Below, piece by piece: positions 6,843 to 12,567 of a stretch of 15,705 nucleotides of DNA (positions within the stretch are counted from its first letter, which is position 1; each line of letters opens with the position of its first letter). The notes below the pieces were generated by a model. It made no database searches and was not told the DNA's origin. It saw only the letters and a program-made list of their open reading frames with translations. Position numbers and translations under genes: made by a program. The stretch is from positions 1-15,705 of the forward strand of contig JAEWED010000140.1 in NCBI GenBank assembly GCA_023389745.1, read 5' to 3'. This DNA is from Actinomycetes bacterium. Lineage in GTDB: Bacteria; Actinomycetota; Acidimicrobiia; Acidimicrobiales; Microtrichaceae.

Positions 6843-7388
6843 TCAGAGCTCGTCGAAGGCGAGGCACCACAGCAGCGCGCCGAGCGACAGGCCGTCGCGC
6901 ACGTGACCCGATCGGATCTCGGTTCGAAGGCGGTCGATCGGCAGCCACTCGATCCGCTCGGACTCCGAGGGGTCCGACGGGTCGCCCACGCGCACGGCGT
7001 CGCGAGCGCGGAACAGGTCGAAGCGGTGGTCGCCCGCCCCGTTCACCGGGTGGACGTCGTAGAGGTGCTCGAGCGGTCCGGGCCGCCACCCGGTCTCCTC
7101 GAGCACTTCTCGCGCCGCGGCGTCGTGCGACGACTCGCCGGCCTCGACACCCCCGGCGGGGATCTCCCAACCCCAGGTGTCGGTGATGAAGCGGTGGCGC
7201 CACAGGAGCAGGACCTGGTCGCCGCGGGTGACGACGGTGCCCGCAGCAGGGCCACGGCTGCGGACGACGTGGTGCTCGAAGCGCCGACCGGGATGGCCCG
7301 GCGTGCTCGGGATCTCGACGTCCACCATCGTGAGCCCGACCCATTCGCTGCGGTAGATCGATCGCTCGCCGTGCACGGTCCACTTCAC
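6843..7388 (-). CDS. NUDIX hydrolase, ADP-ribose pyrophosphatase-like
   Basis: The 181-residue protein carries a complete Nudix box. From GGVEAGE through REVLEETGW it fits G-x5-E-x7-REUxEExGU exactly, and the metal-binding glutamates are all present (about residues 79-101). The N-terminus (W-V-GERSIYRSEWVGL, HHVVRSRGPA) fits the ADP-ribose/nucleoside-diphosphate-sugar pyrophosphatase group. The probable role is cytoplasmic hydrolysis of a nucleoside diphosphate linked to another moiety; the exact substrate is uncertain. GTG 7388 is chosen because a TAGCCT hexamer ends 7 nt upstream, as in other leaderless genes here, and because it keeps the conserved N-terminal strand. It is divergent from the SnoaL-like gene at 7495. 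Confidence 0.88.
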   Translation of the reverse strand: MKWTVHGERSIYRSEWVGLTMVDVEIPSTPGHPGRRFEHHVVRSRGPAAGTVVTRGDQVLLLWRHRFITDTWGWEIPAGGVEAGESSHDAAAREVLEETGWRPGPLEHLYDVHPVNGAGDHRFDLFRARDAVRVGDPSDPSESERIEWLPIDRLRTEIRSGHVRDGLSLGALLWCLAFDEL

Positions 7389-7395
7389 CGGGCGG

Positions 7396-7401
7396 AGGCT
7401 A
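7396..7401 (-). promoter_or_regulatory. -10 element TAGCCT, leaderless promoter for the NUDIX gene
   Basis: On the minus strand TAGCCT ends exactly 7 nt before GTG 7388 and there is no Shine-Dalgarno sequence between them. Transcription would start at the GTG, which supports this start codon over the internal ATG at 7328. Confidence 0.5.
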
Positions 7402-7481
7402 CCGGCGCCTCGTTCCGACGGGGCCGGGCAACGAGGGACAGGGCGTCGGGCGGAGTCGGCGCACCGCCTCGGTCAGCTCAC

Positions 7482-7487
7482 TAGCTT
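7482..7487 (+). promoter_or_regulatory. -10 element TAGCTT, leaderless promoter for the SnoaL-like gene
   Basis: TAGCTT ends exactly 7 nt before ATG 7495, with ctcgtca between and no ribosome binding site. It forms a divergent pair with the NUDIX promoter, the two hexamers being about 80 bp apart. Confidence 0.55.
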
Positions 7488-7494
7488 CTCGTCA

Positions 7495-7917
7495 ATGGGA
7501 ACAGCCTCGGACAACCTCAAGATGCTCGGCGACTACAGCACCCGCATGCTCGCCGGTGACACCTCGGCGGTCTTCGACTTCTGGTCGCCTGACTTCAAGA
7601 GCCACGTCACCGACCGGGTGACGCCGTCGGCGGTCGGCTCCGACGTCCGCGGCAACGAGCAGGAGTGGTGGGACCAGGCGCGCTCGGCGTTCCCCGACAT
7701 GTCCTTCGACGTGAACCTGCTCATCGAGTCCGACGATCTGATCGTGTCGAACTGGTCGCTGACGGGCACCCACACCGGCACCGCCTTCTTCGACGTCCCT
7801 CCGAGCGGTGAGCGCGTGCACATCAACGGCACCGCGGTGTTGCGGATCGCGGACGGGCAGATCGTCGAGCACTGGGGCGGACCGCACTGCCAGAAGGGCC
7901 TCGGCCTGATCGTGTGA
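7495..7917 (+). CDS. SnoaL-like / ester-cyclase-type NTF2-fold protein
   Basis: This 140-residue single-domain protein has the SnoaL-like pattern. An N-terminal helix (NLKMLGDYSTRMLAGD) is followed by FDFWSPDFKSHV, a WWDQARSAFPDMSFDVNLLIESDDLIVSNWSLTGTHTG core (about 61-95) and the ending VLRIADGQIVEHWGGP. The family includes polyketide cyclases and many uncharacterised cytoplasmic proteins. The AFPDM...SNW...GTHTG series fits the ester-cyclase subgroup. The substrate is unknown and the neighbours give no pathway. ATG 7495 is supported by the leaderless promoter geometry. The stop codon lies in a 16-bp tandem repeat. Confidence 0.82.
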   Translation: MGTASDNLKMLGDYSTRMLAGDTSAVFDFWSPDFKSHVTDRVTPSAVGSDVRGNEQEWWDQARSAFPDMSFDVNLLIESDDLIVSNWSLTGTHTGTAFFDVPPSGERVHINGTAVLRIADGQIVEHWGGPHCQKGLGLIV

Positions 7918-7969
7918 CGGTCTGATCGTGGGACGGCCTGATCGTGGGACGCTCTGATCGGGCGATCGC
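7906..7969. repeat. 16-bp tandem repeats across the SnoaL-like gene stop codon
   Basis: Three units, ctgatcgtgtgacggt, ctgatcgtgggacggc and ctgatcgtgggacgct, are followed by a diverged fourth beginning ctgatcgggcgatcg. The first unit contains the last codons and the TGA at 7915-7917. Together they fill about half of the gap to the YidB-like gene. I see no hairpin with a T-tract. Confidence 0.85.
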
Positions 7970-7997
7970 TCCCGTCTCTGCCGCGGTCATCGGCCGG

Positions 7998-8003
7998 TAG
8001 CGT
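7998..8003 (+). promoter_or_regulatory. Candidate -10 element TAGCGT for the YidB/HNH-like pair
   Basis: TAGCGT lies 35 nt before ATG 8039, leaving a short leader that contains the ribosome binding site GAGGGA just ahead of the start. The identical hexamer precedes the genes at 12568 and 15563. Confidence 0.4.
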
Positions 8004-8038
8004 CGTCGAGGCATGGGAACGACACTGCGAGGGACGTC

Positions 8039-8425
8039 ATGAACCTGGTCGACCACTTCGGCGACGGCTCGGGCCTGGTCCGGGCACTCGAGCACCTGCT
8101 GCGCACCGACGGCCTGCAGGACCTGCTCGCCGGCTTCGACGACGCCGGCGAGGAGGCCGCGGTCCAGAGCTGGGTCGGCAACGGCGAGAACCGCCCGACC
8201 GAGGTCGGCGGCGTCGAGCGCGCCGTCGGGCGCACCCGGCTCACCGCGATCGCGGAGCAGCTGGGCGTGGCACCCGAGGTCGCCGCGGACGGCCTCGCCC
8301 GTATCATCCCGTCCGCGGTCGATGCGCTCACCCCCGGCGGTCGGCTGCCGACCGGAGCAGAGCTCGACCAGCTCGACCTGGCGTCGACGCTGTCGACGGT
8401 CGACGTGCCCGGACTGCTGCGCTGA
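8039..8425 (+). CDS. YidB-family (DUF937) protein
   Basis: This 128-residue soluble protein has the YidB/DUF937 pattern. A leucine-rich N-terminal helix is followed by GLQDLLAGFDDAGEEAAVQSWVGNGENRPTEV (about 28-59), then a helical part (RLTAIAEQLGVAPEVAADGLARIIPSAVDALTPGGRLP). The QSWVGNGENRP and LTPGGRLP stretches are the most characteristic. No biochemical role is established for the family as far as I know. GAGGGA lies 5 nt before the ATG. Its stop overlaps the start of the next gene by one base (TGATG), so the two are likely translationally coupled. Confidence 0.85.
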   Translation: MNLVDHFGDGSGLVRALEHLLRTDGLQDLLAGFDDAGEEAAVQSWVGNGENRPTEVGGVERAVGRTRLTAIAEQLGVAPEVAADGLARIIPSAVDALTPGGRLPTGAELDQLDLASTLSTVDVPGLLR

Positions 8426-8901
8426 TGGGCCGACTCGAGGAGCTGGGCGAGGCCGACGGCTGGCGGTGCTGGCTCTGCGACCAGCCCGTCGATCCCGACA
8501 TGTCGGTGAACGACCCGCGGGGTCCGAGCGCCGACGCGATCGTGACCGCGGCCAAGGCGAAGGGCACCAAGCAGAAGGGCGCGAAGAAGGGCACCACGTC
8601 GGTGGTCGGCGACGAGCGTCTCGCCCACCGGGCGTGCAACACCAAGAAGGGCGCCATCTCGCCCGAGGTGCCGTGGTCCGACGATCTGTTCGTCGTCGAC
8701 CCCGCGCCGATCCTGACCAGCGTCGAACGGCTCGACCGCAAGGGAGGACGCGAGATCATGGCGCGCTGTCCCACCCAGGCCGATGCCGACGAGGCCGCTG
8801 CATGGCTGGTGGATCGGCTGTCCAGGCTCGCACCGCAGCTCGCCGTGCACGCGTCGGTCGAGCAGGGCGGTGGTCAGTACCTGGTGGCGCTGTCCGTCTG
8901 A
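8425..8901 (+). CDS. HNH-like zinc-finger protein with degenerate catalytic motif
   Basis: This 158-residue protein starts at the ATG overlapping the preceding stop. The N-terminal half resembles HNH endonucleases: WRCWLCDQPVDPD (Cys15, Cys18) and LAHRACNTKKG (His68, Cys71, Asn72). In active HNH proteins the middle carries an Asp-His pair in an S-x-DH-x-x-P context. Here the corresponding place appears to be SADAIV (residues 36-41), with Ala38 in the His position, followed by a lysine-rich stretch (44-55) in the loop. Nuclease activity is therefore doubtful; a zinc-dependent nucleic-acid-binding role is possible. Residues 110-158 form a separate alpha/beta-looking region I do not recognise. 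The last 28 bases overlap the 3' end of the convergent regulator gene. Confidence 0.65.
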   Translation: MGRLEELGEADGWRCWLCDQPVDPDMSVNDPRGPSADAIVTAAKAKGTKQKGAKKGTTSVVGDERLAHRACNTKKGAISPEVPWSDDLFVVDPAPILTSVERLDRKGGREIMARCPTQADADEAAAWLVDRLSRLAPQLAVHASVEQGGGQYLVALSV

Positions 8902-9566
8902 GCTGATGTCCCGTCGGCCTGAGCGGTCCGGTCGGCCTCGGTGGCCCGGGCGGGCGCGCTGCTCGACAGGTGGGCATGCTGACCGTCGCGGTCGAAGATG
9001 GTGATGAGCTCCGCCGGCCCGTCCACCGACACGAACGCGTGCGGTGTCATCGTCGAGAACTCCGCGGCCTCGCCGGCGTGCACCTCGATGCGCCGGTCGC
9101 CGAGCAGCAGCAGGACGGTGCCCGACAGCACGAAGAACCAGTCGTGTCCCGGGTGCACCCGACGGTCGTCGAGGTCCACGTCCTCGGGCCGGGTGTCGAT
9201 GCGGAACTTCGCGGCCACGACCCCGTTGGGCCCGTGGTTCCGGGTGAGCGGCCACGACGTCAGACCGTGCGCCGAGGTCTCGACCGGTCGGATCACGACG
9301 TCGTCGTCCTCGGTCGTCACGTCGAGCAGCGTCGACAGGTCGACCTGCAGTGCGCTGCACAACGGCGCCAGCAGATCCAGGCTCAGCGTGCGCTTGCCGG
9401 TCTCGAGCCGGCTGATCGTCGAGGCGCTCAGGTGGGTGCGGGCCGCCAGCTCGTCCAGCGACCAACCGTAGGAGACCCGCAGGCCCCGCAGCCGGGCGCG
9501 CACCACCGACTCGAGATCGCCGTGGGTGGGGGGCTGGGTGGCCGGAGCCTCCGGGGTGTCCATCAC
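8874..9566 (-). CDS. XRE-family transcriptional regulator with C-terminal cupin domain
   Basis: The open frame begins GTG-ATG (9566/9563), giving 230 or 229 residues; I cannot decide between them. Counting from the ATG, residues 20-80 form an XRE helix-turn-helix (LRVSYGWSLDELAARTHLSASTISRLETGKRTLSLDLL). Residues 115-192 form a cupin barrel (HPGHDWFFVLSGTVLLLLGDRRIEVHAGEAAEFSTMTPHAF) that probably binds a small ligand or metal. A 35-residue Ala/Thr/Asp-rich tail follows and overlaps the HNH-like gene end. XRE-cupin proteins usually repress or activate a neighbouring catabolic or detoxification gene. The divergent partner starting at 9641 and the inverted repeat at 9582-9600 make it the likely local regulator, probably self-regulating. 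Confidence 0.88.
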   Translation of the reverse strand: MMDTPEAPATQPPTHGDLESVVRARLRGLRVSYGWSLDELAARTHLSASTISRLETGKRTLSLDLLAPLCSALQVDLSTLLDVTTEDDDVVIRPVETSAHGLTSWPLTRNHGPNGVVAAKFRIDTRPEDVDLDDRRVHPGHDWFFVLSGTVLLLLGDRRIEVHAGEAAEFSTMTPHAFVSVDGPAELITIFDRDGQHAHLSSSAPARATEADRTAQADGTSAQTDSATRY

Positions 9567-9581
9567 CCCAGAGTGCAGGAA

Positions 9582-9600
9582 CCTTGCGAATGCTGCAAGG
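9582..9600. promoter_or_regulatory. Inverted repeat CCTTGC-N7-GCAAGG, candidate operator of the XRE-cupin regulator
   Basis: Perfect 6-bp arms (9582-9587 and 9595-9600) flank gaatgct in the 74-bp gap between the divergent regulator and fusion-enzyme genes. The site starts 15-18 bp from the regulator start codon and ends 27 bp before the fusion gene -10. A dimeric helix-turn-helix protein bound here could control both genes. A dyad this clear in so short a divergent gap is unlikely to be incidental. Confidence 0.65.
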
Positions 9601-9627
9601 GGGGATGCGGAAACCGGATGCGTGTCC

Positions 9628-9633
9628 TACGGT
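9628..9633 (+). promoter_or_regulatory. -10 element TACGGT, leaderless promoter for the oxidoreductase-methyltransferase gene
   Basis: TACGGT ends exactly 7 nt before ATG 9641 with no ribosome binding site between. This favours ATG 9641 over the in-frame ATG at 9584, which would place the operator inside the coding region. Confidence 0.55.
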
Positions 9634-9640
9634 CGACCAC

Positions 9641-11257
9641 ATGACCGATGCAGCAGCAGCCAGTGGAGTCGACGTCGCAGTGATCGGCGGGAGCGCTGCG
9701 GGTCTCGCCGGCGCGCTCATGCTCGGTCGATCTTTGCGCTCCGTGGTGGTGATCGACGCAGGCGATCCACGCAACGCGCCGTCCGCGCACATGCACGGCT
9801 ACCTGAGTCGCGACGGGATGTCGCCCGCCGACTTCGTGAGTGCCGGTCGCGACGAGGTCCGGTCCTACGGCGTGCGGATCACCGAGGGTCGCGTGTGTCA
9901 GGTCACCGGTGACGTCGCGACGGGTTTCACGGTCGAGCTCGAGCAGGGCGAGCCGATCCGGGCCCGGCGGCTGCTCGTCGCCACCGGATTGACCGACGTG
10001 CTCCCCGCGGTCGGGGGACTGGCGGCCAGATGGGGGCGCGACGTGCTGCACTGCCCGTACTGCCACGGCTACGAGGTGCGTGACTCGGCGGTGGTCGTGC
10101 TCGCCACGTCGCCGATGGCCGCCCACTCCGCGGGGCTGTTCCGGCAGCTGACCGACGACGTGACGGTCGTCGTGCACGACGGCGAGGGTCCCGGCGAGGT
10201 CGACGCCGAGCGGCTCGCCTCCCGGGGCATCGAGATCGTGCACGGTCCGGCAGCCTCGCTCGAGGTCGCCGACGACCGGCTCACCGGTGTGCGTCTCGCC
10301 GACGACACGGTGATCCCCGCGGATGCCGTGGTGGTCGGCCCCCGGTTCGAGTCCCGAGCCTCGTTCCTCGCGCCGTTGGGCCTCGTGCCGGTCGAGCACC
10401 CGATGGGGCTGGGCACCTACGTCCTCTCCGGCATGGCCGGGGTGTCCGACGTTCCCGGCGTGTGGCTCGCCGGCAACGTCACCGACCCGATGCTGCAGGT
10501 CAGCCATGCCGCGGCCGCCGGATCGATGGCGGGCGCGCACATCAACGCCGACCTGGTCGCCGAGGAGACCGACCGTGCCGTCGCCGCCGCCCGCCATTCC
10601 GGCGGCGTGCCGGTCATGGACCGAGACTTCTGGGAGCAGCGCTACTCGGCGAGCGACCGGGTCTGGAGCGGCGACCCGAACCCGCAGCTCGTCACCGAAG
10701 CGAGCGAGCTGACGGCCGGGACCGCGCTCGAGGTGGGCGCGGGCGAGGGCGCCGACTCGCTCTGGCTGGCCTCGCAGGGCTGGACCGTCACGGCGGTCGA
10801 CATCTCGTCGGTCGCGCTCGACAAGGGTCGAGCCGAGGCCGAGGCGCGCGATGCCGAGGCCGCCGCTCGCATCACCTGGACCCAGGCCGACCTGACCGAG
10901 GGCTGGACGCCGCCGGACCGCTACGACCTGGTCTCCGCGCAGTTCATGCACCTGCCGCCCGAGGACCGGCTGCCGCTGTACGAGCAGCTCGCCGCCGCCG
11001 TGATCCCCGGTGGTCATCTGCTGATCGTCGGGCACCACCCGGACGACATGCACTCGTCGATGCACCGTCCGAGGGTGGGGTCGATGTACTTCACCGCTGA
11101 GCAGCTGGCCGCCGAGCTCGGCGAGGGCTGGCAGGTGCTGCGTGCCGACCGTCGACCCCGTGACACCGTCGACCCCGAGGGTCGCCCCGCCGTGATCCAC
11201 GACGCCGTGCTGCTCGCGCGGCGACTGCCGTCGGACGAACCGCCCGCCGGGAGCTGA
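9641..11257 (+). CDS. Fusion of a CxxC thioredoxin-reductase-like FAD oxidoreductase and a class I SAM methyltransferase
   Basis: This is a 538-residue cytoplasmic protein. Residues 8-308 are a thioredoxin-reductase-like flavoprotein with FAD motif GGSAAG (16-21), redox-active CPYC at 138-141 in HCPYCHGYEVRD, and a second FAD segment near VWLAGNV. The middle domain lacks the Gly-rich NAD(P)H loop: that region reads VVVLATSPMAAHSAGLFRQL, and VVVHDG stands where reductases have the basic HRR motif. This resembles dithiol oxidases of the GliT/HlmI type rather than TrxB. Residues 326-530 are a methyltransferase: DFWEQRYS (329-336), motif I LEVGAGEG (363-370), VTAVDIS (383-389), D-L-V-SAQFMHLPPEDR (429-443). 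By family knowledge the first half would oxidise or reduce a thiol/disulfide and the second would methylate it or a related group; the real substrate is unknown. It is divergent from its probable regulator. Confidence 0.88.
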   Translation: MTDAAAASGVDVAVIGGSAAGLAGALMLGRSLRSVVVIDAGDPRNAPSAHMHGYLSRDGMSPADFVSAGRDEVRSYGVRITEGRVCQVTGDVATGFTVELEQGEPIRARRLLVATGLTDVLPAVGGLAARWGRDVLHCPYCHGYEVRDSAVVVLATSPMAAHSAGLFRQLTDDVTVVVHDGEGPGEVDAERLASRGIEIVHGPAASLEVADDRLTGVRLADDTVIPADAVVVGPRFESRASFLAPLGLVPVEHPMGLGTYVLSGMAGVSDVPGVWLAGNVTDPMLQVSHAAAAGSMAGAHINADLVAEETDRAVAAARHSGGVPVMDRDFWEQRYSASDRVWSGDPNPQLVTEASELTAGTALEVGAGEGADSLWLASQGWTVTAVDISSVALDKGRAEAEARDAEAAARITWTQADLTEGWTPPDRYDLVSAQFMHLPPEDRLPLYEQLAAAVIPGGHLLIVGHHPDDMHSSMHRPRVGSMYFTAEQLAAELGEGWQVLRADRRPRDTVDPEGRPAVIHDAVLLARRLPSDEPPAGS

Positions 11258-11270
11258 CCGGGCGCCGGAA

Positions 11271-11287
11271 CCTGGCAGGCTGCCGGG
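11271..11287. promoter_or_regulatory. 17-bp near-palindrome directly before the winged-helix gene start
   Basis: The sequence reads CCTGGCAG-G-CTGCCGGG, with 7 of 8 arm positions complementary, and it abuts ATG 11288. The gap between the two genes is only 30 bp and contains no clear Shine-Dalgarno, so this may be a protein-binding site, or an RNA fold limited by its one-base loop. It may also be chance in such GC-rich DNA. Confidence 0.3.
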
Positions 11288-12460
11288 ATGCGATCCGTCG
11301 ACACCGCCGAACGCCGTGCCCGCCTCGCGATCCGGCACCGGCTCGCTCCGGGGCACCTGGCCGATGATGCGCTCGACGTCGCACACAGCCTGGTCGCCCT
11401 GCACGCGACGGATCCGCCGACGGTCGTGCTCAGCGCCCGGGCACGCACCCAGGGGCTGACGACCGACGCCGTCGAGCGTGCGCTGCACGAGGATCGCTCG
11501 CTCATCCGTGTGCTGGCCATGCGACGCACGCTGTGGGTCGTGCCTCGGGCATCGCTCCCGGCCGTCCTGGCCGGCGCTGCGGATCGTGTGGCCGAGTCGG
11601 AGCGGCGGCGCCTCGTCAAGGAGGTCGAGCGGGCCGGGCTGCACGACGACGGGGCCGCCTGGCTCGCCGCTGCGTGCTCGCAGGTGCTCGAGGTGATCGG
11701 GACCGATGAGCTGACGTCGTCCGAGCTGCGCGAGCGCGCACCGCTGCTCGAGGGCCGACTCGAGTACGGGGTCGGCAAGTCCTGGGGTGGCCTCACCTCG
11801 GTGGCACCACGCGTGCTCACCGTCATGTGTGCCGAGGGTCGGGTGCTGCGCGCGACCAACGACGGCGGCTGGTACGTCTCGCGTCCTCGCTATGCCGCCG
11901 CGGAGCAATGGCTGGGCGAGCCGTTCGAGGTGTCGCTCTCGGTCGAGGACGCGGTCGACGAGCTCGTCGAGGCCTGGTTGAGGTCGTTCGGACCGGGCAC
12001 CGAGGACGACCTGGTCTGGTGGCTCGGCTCCACCAAGGCACGGGTACGTGGCGCGCTCACGCGACTCGGCGCCGTCACCGTCGAGCTCGACGGCGGGACC
12101 GGCTACCTGCTGCCCGACGATCTGGACGTCGTCGAGGCACCCGAGCCGTGGGTGGCGCTGCTGCCGGTGCTCGATCCGACCACGATGGGGTGGAAGGACC
12201 GCGACTGGTACGTGGGGGAGCACCGGACCTTGCTGTTCGACACCGCCGGCAACGCCGGCGCGACGATCTGGTGCGACGGCGCGATCGTCGGCGGCTGGTG
12301 GCAGCTCGAGGACGGGACGCTGCGGACCGAGCTGCTCGAGGACATCGGCACCGAGGCGACCGCGGCGGTCGAGGAGCAGGCCGCGGCGCTGACCGCGTGG
12401 TTCCAGGGCCGTCGCGTCATGCCCAGGTTCCCGTCGCCACTGTCGACGGCACGCCCGTAG
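11288..12460 (+). CDS. Winged-helix DNA-binding-domain protein of the AlkZ/YcaQ-like family (PF06224)
   Basis: This 390-residue soluble protein has the family pattern of tandem winged helices. The N-terminal region ends in SLVALHATDPPTVVLSARAR (34-52), followed by IRVLAMRRTLWVVPR (about 72-86) and LTSSELRERAPLL (wing-helix segment near 140-155). The middle part includes VAPRVLTVMCAEGRVLRATNDGGWYVSRPRY, and a beta-rich C-terminal part contains VALLPVLDPTTMGWKDRDWY and AGATIWCDGAIVGGWW. AlkZ and YcaQ are DNA glycosylases that unhook interstrand crosslinks using a QxQ or QxD motif. At the matching place this protein has His39-Ala-Thr41, so glycosylase activity is uncertain. It lies 30 bp downstream of the fusion gene on the same strand and may be co-transcribed with it. 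Confidence 0.85.
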   Translation: MRSVDTAERRARLAIRHRLAPGHLADDALDVAHSLVALHATDPPTVVLSARARTQGLTTDAVERALHEDRSLIRVLAMRRTLWVVPRASLPAVLAGAADRVAESERRRLVKEVERAGLHDDGAAWLAAACSQVLEVIGTDELTSSELRERAPLLEGRLEYGVGKSWGGLTSVAPRVLTVMCAEGRVLRATNDGGWYVSRPRYAAAEQWLGEPFEVSLSVEDAVDELVEAWLRSFGPGTEDDLVWWLGSTKARVRGALTRLGAVTVELDGGTGYLLPDDLDVVEAPEPWVALLPVLDPTTMGWKDRDWYVGEHRTLLFDTAGNAGATIWCDGAIVGGWWQLEDGTLRTELLEDIGTEATAAVEEQAAALTAWFQGRRVMPRFPSPLSTARP

Positions 12461-12477
12461 GACCTGGCTCACTCGCC

Positions 12478-12491
12478 CGCCGGGGCCGGCG
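12478..12491 (+). terminator. Weak GC-rich hairpin after the winged-helix gene
   Basis: CGCCG and CGGCG pair around a four-base loop, beginning 17 nt after the stop codon at 12460. There is no T-tract, so at best it slows transcription ahead of the DUF7065-type gene promoter. The call is low because such stems are common in this GC-rich DNA. Confidence 0.2.
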
Positions 12492-12519
12492 ACAGCTCGT
12501 CGGACGGATCGCGCCCTCG

Positions 12520-12556
12520 GTGGCAGGTGTCACAGCTAGCGTCGCTGGCGTCACAG
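12520..12556 (+). repeat. Two 16-bp direct repeats, 21 bp apart, around the DUF7065-type gene promoter
   Basis: GTGGCAGGTGTCACAG (12520-12535) and GTCGCTGGCGTCACAG (12541-12556) match at 13 of 16 positions and are offset by 21 bp, two turns of the helix. They bracket the candidate -10 TAGCGT, and the second ends 11 nt before ATG 12568. A regulator binding both copies would cover the promoter. They also read in frame as SVAGVTA twice, but that frame is not coding here because the real start is downstream. Confidence 0.55.
12537..12542 (+). promoter_or_regulatory. Candidate -10 element TAGCGT for the DUF7065-BVMO2 operon
   Basis: TAGCGT lies 25 nt before ATG 12568 and would give a leader of about 18 nt, just enough to include the GAGGAG ribosome binding site. 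The same hexamer precedes 8039 and 15563. It sits between the two 16-bp direct repeats. Confidence 0.45.
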
Positions 12557-12567
12557 AGGAGCTGAAC

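Noticed and set aside
9563..12472. Minus-strand open frame of 969 codons
   Set aside because: It lies opposite the fusion and winged-helix genes and has no domain pattern; its Arg/Gly/His-rich composition is that of a high-GC shadow frame.
11827..12567. Upstream in-frame extension of the DUF7065-type gene
   Set aside because: It overlaps the winged-helix gene, and the family pattern and ribosome binding site both place the start at 12568.
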